NCBI GenBank assembly: GCA_013115125.1
Contig: JABANN010000382.1
Span: forward strand, 1-33,762
Source: Perkinsus olseni
Lineage: Eukaryota > Perkinsozoa > Perkinsida
Direction of reading: 5' to 3'
DNA length: 33,762 bases
Shown: positions 20,303 through 31,500 of the stretch, piece after piece
How the letters are laid out: the number at the start of each line of letters is the position of its first letter
How positions within the stretch are numbered: the stretch's first letter is position 1
The notes under the pieces: model-generated
What the model was told of the DNA's origin: nothing
Databases searched by the model: none
Seen by the model: the letters and a program-made list of their open reading frames with translations, nothing else
Position numbers and translations under genes: made by a program

Positions 20303-20852
20303 ATGAGCACTACCGAGCGGGGTGCTGGGCTGTGGGGAGGTGAGCCCTTCCTCCATTTCTTGCAGTGCGTATCTGTGTGCCTATCAGGTACACTGCTGTT
20401 ATTTTCACTGCTGATCCTCGTCTTATCAACTGCCAATTGGTGGTATCGTCGTGTTATGGAGGAGGAGGAGGCTCCTCACCGGTTAGCCACGGAGAGATCG
20501 AGGAGACTATTGAGCATGGCTCAGCTTGCGGCTCTTTCTACTGCCACTATCCAGCTCGTAGCAGCTGTGGTGAGCTTTATAACCCAATATTCCCGGGAGA
20601 CGAAGCGGCTTTCTACTGTTCCATTCTCCATCAGGTGGCGGTGAGTCGTAAATGGATGCCCCGCTGGGCGGTCGCCACATCCCTGCTAGTTGCTGCTATA
20701 TCATCAGTTCAAGTAGGGTTCATGGCCCCCTTGCTTCTCTAAGTGCTATTCTTATCCAGGTTAGGAGTCTCATGCAGTTCTCACGTTCCCACCCATGGAT
20801 AATAGATCATGCCCCATCATCATCCCAATCGCAACAACCGACGCAACTCTAG
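20303..20852 (+). CDS. Small multi-pass membrane protein, unknown
   Basis: Exons 20303-20640 and 20719-20852, as I first place them, join across a GTGAGT..AG intron. The exact acceptor base is at 20716-20717, giving 157 residues. Membrane segments: residues about 16-45 (VSVCLSGTLLLFSLLILVLS) and about 70-93 (AALSTATIQLVAAVVSFI). A weaker third follows the junction (PLASLSAILIQVRSL). A basic/acidic loop (YRRVMEEEEAPHRLATERSRR) separates the first two. The reading frame stays open upstream of the ATG at 20303, back to a possible acceptor near 20255, so 5' exons may be missing. The C-terminal tail is Ser/Gln-rich. I recognise no family. The aspartic protease follows 180 bp later on the same strand. 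Confidence 0.5.
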
Positions 20853-21032
20853 GGCGATTGTATCTTTTGAATGTACCTTTCATTCGCAAAGGCTTGTGTT
20901 GCCAGTGATTAGTCGCGCTGATGGTATTGAAGTGTGCAAGGGATCAACTGTGGCCACAGCTTGGAGCTCCTCTCTGCAACTCCTGTTACCTCCTACAGCC
21001 TGCTGCACTCTGCTGACTTTTCGATTTCTCTA

Positions 21033-22364
21033 ATGCATCTCGTCAACCTCAGCTTGTGTATTCTGACCGCTCTTGCGGCCACGACGGTCTCTGATCATGC
21101 AGCTCACCATCGGGTCCCACTCGAGCTCGCCAGCTCTGTACCAGTTGATGGTAGCGGCACTCTGAGCATCAACTTCAGTTCTAGTCTTGCGAGCACAAAT
21201 CTCCTCGCTGCCCAACCTGGCATAGTCTCCGTACCACTAGCTAACGTCTTCAACATGTATTACTACGGCGCTGTGCTCGTTGATGGACAGCTTATCCGAG
21301 TCATGTTCGACACGGGTAGCGGTGTGGTATGGATACCTGGCATGGGTTCCAAAGGTGTCAACTGCGAAACGCAGCACATGTGCTTCGTCAGCCCCAAAGA
21401 CAAGGGCAGTGAAGACGTCATCCGTCAAGTCCCCTACTCCTACGGCAGTGGGGAAGTTTTACTAAATATGACCCATGCGTCTGTGTCAATCTTCGGTCAC
21501 CAAGATATGACCATTCACGATTTTACGCTTGGGGTTGAGGTGGAGCTATCTGTTCATGGATATGAAGTTGCCCAATACGATGGTATCTTTGGTATGGCAT
21601 GGCCAGCTTTAGCCAGCGGTGGAGATCTATTTGTCCCAAAGCTTTACGAGCAGGGACTCATACCAAACAATCTCTTCGGCATGTACATCTCCCGGTCAGG
21701 GTCCGAGATGTCACTAGGTGTCATCGATGAGAGCAAGTTTTCCGGCGATATGCAGTATTTGAAGATACTCCTCGAAGCTTGGTGGACGCTCGATCTCGAG
21801 TCTGTCAAGGTTGGAGAAGGATCCTCTAGTACAGGTGGTGGTCGAGAAGCTATTGGTGGCAGAAGACTTGCTATAGTGGACACTGGAACATCGCTAATCA
21901 CTGGTAATGTTGATGATGTAATTGCCTTAATGCTCCTTATCATGGAGGAGAGTGGTGCCGAAATCGAGTATTCCCCTGACCTGAACTTTTTCATCTTCGA
22001 CTGTGAGCACATCCTGAATCTTCCAACCATAACATTCATCCTTCGTGGAGCGGATGGAGAGACAATTGCCCTCCCTGTCTATGGTAATGAGTACGCTATG
22101 ATGTTCGTCGATGGTTGCATTCTCACAATCCAACCGCATCTTCGAAGTGGATTCGGTCCACAATGGATCCTAGGTGACCCCTTCCTACGTGCCTATTATA
22201 CCGTGTATGATTACGACAATTCGAGAGTTGGCTTCGCTTCCGTTAAAGGTAGATTGATCCCGGAGACGTCGTCGGCTGCTGCTGCTGCCACGACGAGTCG
22301 CCCTAGCTTGGTATGCATTATAGCAGTAGCCGTTTCTGGTCTATTAACAATATTTCTGCACTAG
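21033..22364 (+). CDS. Pepsin-family (A1) aspartic protease, secreted or membrane-anchored (443 aa)
   Basis: Unlike its neighbours this gene appears to have no intron. The frame opens at 20934, but the ATG at 21033 gives a clean signal peptide (MHLVNLSLCILTALAATTVS), so I prefer it. Both catalytic aspartates are present: FDTGSGVVWIP near residue 92 and IVDTGTSLITG near residue 287. The flap tyrosine is in VPYSYGSGEV. Other A1 landmarks are GIFGMAWP and WILGDPFLRAYYTVYDYDNSRVGFA. The N-terminal 60 residues may be a short propeptide. The C-terminus ends in an Ala/Thr-rich linker and a hydrophobic tail (LVCIIAVAVSGLLTIFLH), suggesting a membrane or GPI anchor. Pepsin-like enzymes hydrolyse peptide bonds at acid pH. 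Substrate unknown. Confidence 0.9.
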   Translation: MHLVNLSLCILTALAATTVSDHAAHHRVPLELASSVPVDGSGTLSINFSSSLASTNLLAAQPGIVSVPLANVFNMYYYGAVLVDGQLIRVMFDTGSGVVWIPGMGSKGVNCETQHMCFVSPKDKGSEDVIRQVPYSYGSGEVLLNMTHASVSIFGHQDMTIHDFTLGVEVELSVHGYEVAQYDGIFGMAWPALASGGDLFVPKLYEQGLIPNNLFGMYISRSGSEMSLGVIDESKFSGDMQYLKILLEAWWTLDLESVKVGEGSSSTGGGREAIGGRRLAIVDTGTSLITGNVDDVIALMLLIMEESGAEIEYSPDLNFFIFDCEHILNLPTITFILRGADGETIALPVYGNEYAMMFVDGCILTIQPHLRSGFGPQWILGDPFLRAYYTVYDYDNSRVGFASVKGRLIPETSSAAAAATTSRPSLVCIIAVAVSGLLTIFLH

Positions 22365-22588
22365 TTTTCCGAATGTATCATAAGCACAGTTTCTATCGTG
22401 ATTTGACTGACTAGATGCGTTCAAGATGTTATTGGAGAGGAACTCGACTGACGCATTTGTACGGGTCCACTACGGCCGCAATAAGATTTCCCGGTCACGT
22501 ATCGCGGGCACGGGTTCTGTTACAAAGTATGCCACTAACTATCCTCTGTCACATCTTAACGGAACGCAATACAGCAGCTTCTTCAATA

Positions 22589-24534
22589 TTAGTCCTCAAG
22601 CGTATCCTTGAGTTCACTGGTCCTCATACGCCTTGCTCTCTGATTCTTAAGTCTACCCTCAAGAGTCAACTCATCGCTGAAGTGCATACGTTTGCCCATG
22701 TCGGCTGCATACTGAGAGAGAACGAACAATACGTATATAACCGACACCTCAAATCATGAAGGCGTTCCTTTACAACCTCACCTTGTTGTGGCCTTGCGCC
22801 TTCTCTTCTGCTGCTGCGACTTCCTTCTCCAACTCTTCTTCACGACTCACTTGTTTCTCGAATTCGGACCAGCGAGCCCTGATGTTTGGCATTCATAACC
22901 TTTCGTGTCGACACGCCGCACACGACTCACTTGCCGGCCTGCAACATCTCCTCCGCTGACATGCCTCCCCTGGAACTCTCACTCTGGCTGCCACCATCCC
23001 TTTGCCGTTTCAATGCTGCTTCGTGTCGGCGACGATTCCGCCTGATGAGCACGAATAGCTGTGGAATGGTTCACTAAGAATCAACAGAGGGAAGTTCCTG
23101 ACTCAAACCGACTTACTCTTCCTTCTCAATCTGTATTTTTCGTCTATCGCTCATCTCTCCAAGACCGAGTGACTTGCGGAGGTCGTCGTCACCTCGTGGT
23201 TTACTGGCGCTGGAAGTTGGTCGCTCCGACCTAGAAAGAACCAATGTTAGGCTCCTGCTGACACACATAGTGACAATGAACGCGGCGGGGTCGGGTAAAA
23301 GCTCGGATGCTCACGTCCGCGTGCGCATGCTTTCTCTGTCTCGCCGCTCTCTGTTGACGTATGGCGAGGACCGTCGGCGAGGCGACTCCCTTTCGTACCT
23401 TGTCCACGCAATGATGAGTCAAATCCGTAGAGACACGGATAATATTACCTTTCGCGACGGCGCTGGACAGATGAATCACGCCGAGGATGTCCTTCACGCC
23501 GGTCCCGACTACGCGATCTACTCCTCTCATGCTCATAGCTGCGATGACGGTGATGGCGGTGGTCATGGGGCCTATGTATTAGCACATTTATGGGGTAGAT
23601 TTATGGGATATAGGGATTCATCGTTAGCAGTACCTCTTCTCTCTAGGGTCTATACGCTCGTCGGTGTCGGACCTCGGCTCTGATTTGGTACTGCGGCTTT
23701 CTCGTTTGAGCCGCTTTCTCTCGGCCTTCTCCTTCCTCTTCTCTTCCTTCGCATGCTCCTTCTTCATCTGACAGCGGTGCTAAAGTGTTCACCCATCCAT
23801 TCAATGCATGGCGTTGCAGAGTCAGACAGCCTCCCTTCTCATACCCGCTTCTTCATCGCCTTTAGCTCCTCCATCTGTCTTAGCCTCATCTGTACTAGAG
23901 GATTGTTCATCTGCTGCTCCATAGCCTCCATCTCCTTCTTCTTGATTTGGAACAAGGGATCCTGATCAGCATTAGTGACGTAAAGACAGCGTTTGTTGAG
24001 GTCATCAGCATCAACCTCCGTGTCGATAAGTCTACTACCTCATTGAGCCTTCGCATTGTATCAGAGTTAGGATGCGTGACATCATTCAAGAATATAGATC
24101 CTGAATGCAGAGACCAATTTCATAACGACAGCATGAACAGAGTAACAGTACACTACCACTAACTTCTCCCGCTTGTATTTTCTTAACGTCATCATTCTGA
24201 CCACCGGAGGTATCAACTGCTTCGTTCATCAGCTCCAGATCAGTCTTAGTCTGAGAGAGTATGTGCCGCGTAATGATGGTCGCACGGCTCTAGGTCCGAT
24301 AAGGAAGAGTGCAGCAGCTGGATACCGGGCGTAATCTACTAACTTACCACCCCGACACCAGGATCATACATCCACTCCAACCTTCTGACGGGAGCAGAAG
24401 CACCATTACCAGCTGATGCTTCCTCGGCCGCCTGGAAAAGCAAGAATGATTACTCGAGCCTTCCCTTCCTATGAGCTTACCGTTGCCTCAGCAGATACTC
24501 GGGCGAGCTTCGAGGACATAGCTTTGGCGACGAG
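22589..24534 (-). CDS. CWC25: Pre-mRNA-splicing factor CWC25 homologue
   Basis: CWC25 joins the activated spliceosome and promotes the first transesterification step (established for yeast and human). Exons on the minus strand: 24481-24534, 24348-24431, 24157-24250, 24039-24100, 23845-23961, 23634-23767, 23449-23571, 23117-23230, 22931-23041, 22782-22878, 22589-22711, all in phase. Family landmarks: RLEWMYDPG, SIFLNDV followed by NEDPLFQIKKKEMEAMEQQ, NNPLVQMRLRQMEELK, a Lys/Arg/Glu-rich coil (KEHAKEEKRKEKAERKR), an RS-rich segment (ERSRSRSRDRR), and the C-terminal block MSAEEMLQAGKARWSEF...MHFSDELTLEGRLKNQRAR. The usual N-terminal LKKSWHP block is not visible, so the first exon or exons remain to be found (probably upstream of 24534) or the N-terminus has diverged. 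It ends 225 bp from the protease stop, tail to tail. Confidence 0.85.
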
Positions 24535-24841
24535 CTGCAGACCAGAGAATCCTTGCGAGAATTATTCTCTCACACTAAATCGTCAGGCAAAGAGAACTCT
24601 AATCGTCCACTGGAACACCACACGACAAAAGGAGAAATGCAACTCAGGATCCACGTACTAGTAGTAGAGCCGACAGCTGCAGGTATGGCAGCAGCAGCCG
24701 GTGATGGTGGTAGTAGTAGTAGCATTGGTAAGATTATAGCAATGGTGCACTCCGAGAAAGAATACAGTAGATACTTCTCATGATAAAATCCCAACTCCCA
24801 ATTCATGACGATCATACAAACCGAATCTAGACATACTCACA

Positions 24842-25620
24842 ACTTGTACCTGCAGAGAGGTCGATAGTTGAAGACAGTCCGCTGATACACGACGGGGATG
24901 CTAGCGCAGTGATAGAGGCTTTGGTTACGGCCGAAGCGATCAGACATAACTTACTCCGAGACAATGATGAGCTATGATACCCAAAGGCGAGATCAGCATC
25001 AGCCTCATCAAGGATGACCTCTCTTGCTGAAACAGCAGCAGTAGCAGCTGGCCTATCTCTATCCGATGGTAACGTGGACCCCATATAGAAGATTGGTAGC
25101 GTTCATATACGGGAGGAACATTCAACTCGGTATGACGCTCACTTAGTAGAACTCCGAAGTAGCCTTGAGAACTTCTTCTTTCCTTCATGAACTCTGCCTT
25201 TCTTACCAGATGAGGGTGCAACACCAGTTGCTGCGGCTGCCGGATTGGCTGGACCAGCACTAGGAGCTGACATACCACCCGATGGACATTAACACACTGC
25301 ACTAATACAACTTTTACCTGTCTTTGGAGCAGCATCGTACACCCCAGCTCCGCCCCCTCTCGCATCCTTATTGGGAGCGATTTCCGATTCACCTGATGAA
25401 AGCGCGGTTCACTAACAAACTTCACGGCGGAAGCCTATACGACTGCTCTACTTCGCTACCAGGCTCTCTAAGTGCTTTGATTGCCAGTTTATCGAAGTCT
25501 TGCATGGCCTCGCTGCCTGTGACGATAACTGGTAGGCTCTGGGCCTCCTTCACTATCGTGTGGGCGTTCGATTCATCATCGTAGGAGTCCAGTCCGACGA
25601 ACCTGATACGGAGCTGTATG
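24842..25620 (-). CDS. Minus-strand exons, unknown protein
   Basis: Three coding-like stretches read on the minus strand. About 25420-25600 encodes DSYDDESNAHTIVKEAQSL and IVTGSEAMQDFDKLAIKALRE. About 25150-25390 encodes Ala/Gly-rich and basic sequence ending GRVHEGKKKFSRLLRSS, with an intron near 25273-25318. About 24840-25040 encodes REVILDEADADLAFGYHSSS, after a TTTCAG acceptor. The last contains DEAD in a context reminiscent of helicase motif II of DDX56/Dbp9, but none of the other helicase motifs is visible, so I do not call it. Whether these exons belong to the long gene upstream, to a separate gene, or to the 5' part of the CWC25 transcript is unresolved. Confidence 0.4.
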
Positions 25621-25865
25621 GAAGACGATCGTCTAGTGTATCTCGTAGTCTGGGGAAGAAGGGGGAATACGCAGGCGTATCGATCAACTAGGGCTTACTC
25701 GGCAAGGCCCGGAAGGGCATCGGCATCGTTAGTAAGGGTAGAATGCATGGTCTGGGAATCGAACTTACGACCTCTCTTTGCCAAGTCCAGAACAGTGTAT
25801 CTGTTGAAGCGAGATACAGAATAAGCGGATGCTTCAGAGACATCGTTGGAGTTGAGAAAAGGGCA

Positions 25866-28316
25866 GCTCACGTCCATGCATAAACGAAGTTCTGCAGGAA
25901 CTCCTCCCTAACCAGTATGTCCCAGTCGCATAGATCGGGTACCTTGGGGAGTGTGAGAATTACGATGATAGTAGGGAGAACGGACATGAACCCGACGGGC
26001 CTACCCTTGCAAGGAAGGATGATATACCCTCTTGACTAGTGACACCCTCAATAACACCAGCAAGATTCACAGGTACTCCGTTCTCCGTCATAGTACAATA
26101 TAGACGGCGGAATATATCCTCATTGAGATCAACATAAACCATCCGAGCTGCCATAACACATGAAAGATTATGGCCGATCTTCTGAAGATATGCTATCGTC
26201 TCATCCATAACCTGAAAGAAACAGTAGAGGTACGAAATGAGTAGCGACGTTACAGATACAAACTACGAATCATAGGACTGATGTAGTAAGATACGACCCC
26301 CAACTACCTCATCAGACTTCTCATGCATCTCCTTGTTATCCCTCTCACATGCCTTCAGTTTGATATCATACTCATTGGTACCTGTGCAGATCAAATACTT
26401 AGTGATTACTAGACAGCTATGAGGGAAGCAGTACTGTATTTATTTTGTGTCTTCAAGACCTTCCGTATCCTCTTTTCCTCATCACCAATAGCACCGTGTA
26501 TGGTACCACGCATGACAGTTAGCTCATCATACGACTTGGCGATATCTTGCAGACGTACCTAGGACGACAGCGATGGTCAAAGATAGCGCGCCATTCCAAA
26601 TTCCGAAGATCATGATGATGAACGGTGCAGAGGGCAACTACTTACCATCTGTGCGGGTAGTTGCAAGTCGGGATCGTTGAGGAATTGCTTCACTACTGGA
26701 GTGTCAACTAGGACCTAGTCAAGCATCGTTACAACGGTCTGGTGAGTACACTGTAACGGCTCACAAAGTCAGTGCAGAGATTGAACTCGAGATCAGGAGA
26801 TCCAGGTGGGCCCTCAGCTTCGGATGAAGATCCCATAGACATCTGAAAAGGTGTCTTACTAACGATTGAGGACTGGGCCCTATTACCTGATCATCTTCGG
26901 ACTCTGAGTACTCCTGTGATACACCACGAGGGACTTGTAACTGGTTGTTGGCTGCCGCTGCTGCTGCCGCTGCTGCTGCATCATTATACCTGCCAGTAGC
27001 GAGCTTCCATGCCAATGCTTATCGATGAATATGCCGCTCACATTCTGGGCACGCTCTTCTTGCTAGCTCGTTTCCAGAACTTGTTCTTCCTAGCTTGCTT
27101 CTCAAGGCTCTTGAATAATGCTTGTTTGAAGGCCGGAGGTAGTTCTCGCTCGTCTTTCCTAGTACGGACCTATAATGCAGCACACCATGAACCTCCCTGG
27201 CAATAGTAGTAGCAGCGTCATTACTATTCTATTGAATGCTCTGCTAGCTTTGATACTGATAGGGAATACTAATCCAACCTCGTCACCGGCGGGAGAGGTT
27301 GCACAACAATCGGCATACTTCACAACACATCGTTCCAACTGAATGGGATAACAGATACGACCAAGGAAGGGAGGAAAGACTGTCAGAATTGGGGTATGAG
27401 AGGCTACGTACATAGTTCATGAATATGGGTATAGTAACCCCTGTGGAGATGGGTACAGTATTGGCTGCAGTCGATAAAGATTCGTTCATGAATGACCAAA
27501 GGTCAACGCACTTGGAAGAATGAAGAACCTGTTGGGTGATGAGCAATAAGGAGTATGTGATAGATTCAGTATTGTTGGTCGTGTGTACCGCAGGAGGCCT
27601 AGTCGGCGTCCATCTGGATCCATCCTCAGAGGTTGCAATACAAGTCTTGTTGACTACATCCTCTTCAAAACCCTCTAAGCGAGCATTCAAAGCTGCCGTG
27701 AGCTTAGGGACCATCAAGCCCTGAAAGAAATGATGATGACAACGATGACAACGATGACAACGATGAATGCACTCAATCGGATGCACTTCCCTAGTAGTAC
27801 CAGTAGGCTAGTGTCAGGTGAGACTACAGCAAACTTAACATATCTTCCCCATACTACTGTAGCTGTCAAAAAGTCAGAACCACCTTCTGGTATCTGATAT
27901 CACAACGACTGGCTGTAATTGACTATTGTTCATGCGTGCTACCCAATCAGTCGGCCAGAGGTACTCATCCTTGGCCAGGGTCTCATACAATGGCCTGAGC
28001 TGCTCATTGAGGGCCCAAGACCAGATATTATGGTCAGTGGGGGCATCAATATCGCCAAAGTTTATGACGTTTCGGAGCTGACAAATGGCATCATAAAAAA
28101 ACAGCATACCGCCAGAAGAGAATGTGGCGAGAGAGGCTGCTTCGTCAGTGTTGCTGAGGTTGTGGCTGCTGCTGCTGCTGCTGCTCTTGCAATAGTTACC
28201 TCCTTAGCTGTCTGTAATTCGAAGCACGCTTTCCATACATACTGCGTTGCTTCCTCTAACCAATCCAATCTCGCCTCTGGTGATGAATGTGCCCTGGCCA
28301 ATTGTACCGAGTCCAA
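25866..28316 (-). CDS. Minus-strand exon series, long helical protein (unidentified)
   Basis: Exons with good splice signals on the minus strand: about 28200-28316 (DSVQLARAHSSPEARLDWLE), about 27900-28090 (NFGDIDAPTDHNIWSWALNE and LAKDEYLWPTDWVARMNNS), 27413-27723 (VPKLTAALNARLEGFEEDVV; acceptor TTTCTTTCAG, donor GTACGTAG), about 27035-27165 (ELPPAFKQALFKSLEKQARK), about 26650-26715 (VDTPVVKQFLNDPDLQLPAQ), about 26455-26575 (RLQDIAKSYDELTVMRGTIH), about 26310-26385 (EYDIKLKACERDNKEMHEK), about 26010-26215 (MDETIAYLQKIGHNLSCVMA) and about 25879-25945 (CDWDILVREEFLQNFVYAW). The patterning is mostly alpha-helical with coiled-coil stretches. I do not recognise the family and could not fix all junctions. 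It is probably the C-terminal half of the gene that starts near 32.8 kb. Confidence 0.45.
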
Positions 28317-28517
28317 TAGAGTAGTGGACAGGGGGATAGCTCGTTCCTAGCACAGCGAGGAGGACCATGCAATCAATGGTTTACGGCAAGCATCAAGCCT
28401 GCCCTCTTACCGCTGTCGATGCCGCCGTTTCCGCTTCGAAGTGTCTCGGCATGACAAAAGTGAGGAAGTGCTCAGATTCTTCGTTGGTCGGCCTGCTACC
28501 ATCCGGGGTTTGCAAGT

Positions 28518-31500
28518 TCATAAGAACCTGGCAAGATAATACCGGAAGCCTCCAAAAGCGGTAGATCCTACAGCAAGCTCTCTCCAGGCATGCAAGACAG
28601 CATTAGGGCTCTTCTCTTGCTCCTGTAACTTACCACGATAATCGCACAGTACGCTTACTGTGGCATCACGGAAGGGGGCTGTCTGTACTCTCATGCAACA
28701 CCTGAGTTCACGACGGAATGGAAGTATTGTTGTATGAGTGGACGATGTCGTCAGCACTCACTCATCATATTGCTCTTCGAGTATATGACGATTATCTTTC
28801 TCCTCATCAGCACCTTCTCTGAATGACTTGAATAAGTCAGCTGCAATGCCCTCTATATACCCAGGTGTTACAACCTAATAAATGTTTAGTTATAACCAAC
28901 TTGACCCGTTGGCGTCGGGGCTCATGACCCACCTCCTCGATGGAAGCAGCAGCAGGGCCAGGCCACTGATCTCTGCACTTCTCTGCCCATGTTGACTGGG
29001 CTAGATGTATACCATGATACCTGCAACAGCAGCAGCAGCAGCAGCGTGGGCATGATAGACTCATATCGCGTATGCCTGCTTACTCATAGGCTCCTCTGGT
29101 GAGCACGCTGTATAGCACTGACGCAAGGTCGTCAACTTGAGGATGCAACTGGCCTGAGGAACACGATTGAGGTGAGTGACTCATACCACATTCCACGATC
29201 ATCACCTTCTCCTCTAACGTCAACTCCCGCCTTCCACAGCCTCGGCAGTAAAGGATGAAGACTCGCCGATGGGTAATGGAGGGTCTGATGAGGGAATAAG
29301 ATATGAATGAAGCATCACGGGGAGGAGAGCTACCGAATCAGACGACTTTACTGGTTGGCCATCGGGATCATTGATGGGCTGCATCACATCTGAAATTATA
29401 ACAACGCTTGTATAACTGTATCGACCCTCGAGAATACTCGAGGTGTTAGAGGGCAGTAGAGTGCCCGCAGCTACTATTACCGTTCAGAGCGTGCAGCATT
29501 TGCTTCCAAGATTCTGGTTTGCTGGGATGGAATTCCAACATAGCGTTCTTAACGATATCTGACGCAAGAGAGACGCATTGCTCATTAAGGTATCATCACA
29601 GAAATAAATTGGAATACGACCGGATGGGAAATCTCTCCGTTAGTTGTCTACCACAAGTCTCACCTGGTACACCGCCCATGATCTTCTGTATACAGTACAC
29701 TACCCACCTCACCATTGAGCATTGCCTGTGAGATAAGAACCATAGAAACCCAATCAATATGGACGACAACGTTGAGCAAGCTCTACCATCCAAAGGCGCG
29801 ATCCTACCTGACAACCCACTGGGAGTAGGTCTTCTGATTTATAGGCACCCTCGAATCATTGATATCGAAAGCAATCAGCCGATACAAGCGGAATCGTACG
29901 TCAAGTGGTGGACCTGAGTGAGAACCGATACGGGAGTCGCCTGCCAGACATGCTACATTGAGAAAGCAGCAATCGCTAAGAGAGGAGACGGGTTCTGATA
30001 CAGCAGTGGCTTACATATCTTGTGACCATTAAGATCAGGTAAGAGCATTTCCACTATCTGCTGATGTAATGTTGCTGAGATACGTAACCGGATACGACAC
30101 ATCTGTATACTCTCCCTGAAGCACCGAGGACGATAGGCTAAGGAGCACCGACGACTCCTGTACTACCGTAGTGCATCCTTCTCTGACTTAGACATCCTAT
30201 ATGTATTCCCATCATCATCTGTAGCTTTAAAGTAGGCCAATAGCAGCATCTCGTAGGCTACTAAATCCCTGACCAACAAGCAAGATACGCCCACTGCCGT
30301 TTGACAATTGGTTTACCATTGACGATCCTCCATCTTGAACCATGTGAGGTCTCGAGACGGAGTCTCCCCCTCTGCCAGTACGGGAAGTGACAATACCTGA
30401 GCCCATCGTCTCGCCACTGTCACTCATGCGATACCGGCCGAGCATTACATGTAGCCGCTGATGTTTCTCAGCTGTTGCCACTTTGAAATCGCGCATCTCA
30501 TGTACTAAGAAGGATTGCTCGTCGTTCTTGGGTAGAGGCAACGGGAAGGTGTAGCAGAGTAGGTGATCCTGGTGGCAGCAAGAAGCAAGGTTTGACAGTG
30601 ATACACCAGGACCAGAACATAACCCCTTCTGATGGGTATTACATCATAGCCTTCATCCGGTAACGTCACTTGACCCGACTCTAACTCATCAGCAGGAGTT
30701 AACTTCGCGTGCATTATCCCCAAAGTATCTGCGAAATCGCATGATTCGATCATGAGCCCATATTGCTGTATACGGCTATAATCGACACCAGCTACCATTG
30801 CGATGAAGAAAGATTGCTGATGGAATGCAATACCACCATCCGGTTGACGAAACGCTGCGATAGTGGTAAACCGAGGATGGGAATAATACCTCTCTGCCGT
30901 AGCTGATCCAGTTCCTCCCGGATCTCCGCTATCTGACTGTTGAGTAATACTATCCTCTCCTCCTTCAATGTGAGCATATCTGGAGACACGCTAGACAAGC
31001 TGATGCAACGTTAAAGCCTGTACTACCCTTTTCAGTATGCTTGTAAGCGTCAGCAGACTTCATGGCAGCGGCCTGCTCCAACTTCGCACGGTCATCTAAT
31101 AGATAAGTGCTACATGGATCAACAGAGAGGAGGCTCTATCCAACCAGCACTAGCAACCCACCTATGCTGAGCTCTTCCTCCGTTTGCTCGGCTAAGAATA
31201 TCCTCTGTTCGAGGTTTGCATCCAATGGTGCAACTCTGATGTGTACCTTCGCCGTTGGTCGTGATCATTATCATGATTACACGCTCGACCCCTCTGAGTC
31301 ATTACATCGCTGAATGTGATCGACCGTCGAATATTCTCCGCCAACTCAGACATGATAGCCAGCAACTGCTTGGCAGTATCAACAAGTGTAAAGAACTTGG
31401 AAAGCTCGCATTTATCGATGAGTGCCAGAAGGGAACCTCTGAATATATCATATCGGGTGTAGTCCCATCCGCAGCCACTTCTCACTGTTTCTGCGCTTTA

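Noticed and set aside
23174-23683. 169-codon plus-strand open frame
   Set aside because: It is the antisense shadow of the CWC25 RS-rich and neighbouring exons, whose minus-strand frames splice in phase and show family motifs.
24960-25030. DEAD-box helicase motif II (VILDEADADLAFGY)
   Set aside because: No Q motif, Walker A, SAT or HRIGR motif is visible nearby, so a helicase call is not supported.
25740-25790. Minus-strand AGTTCGATTCCC resembling a tRNA T-loop
   Set aside because: It lies at an intron donor (GTAAGTTCG) and no cloverleaf can be built around it.
27724-27775. 9-bp direct repeats (ACAACGATG) as a regulatory array
   Set aside because: They lie in a minus-strand intron immediately before a clear TTTCAG acceptor and look like an ordinary short tandem repeat.
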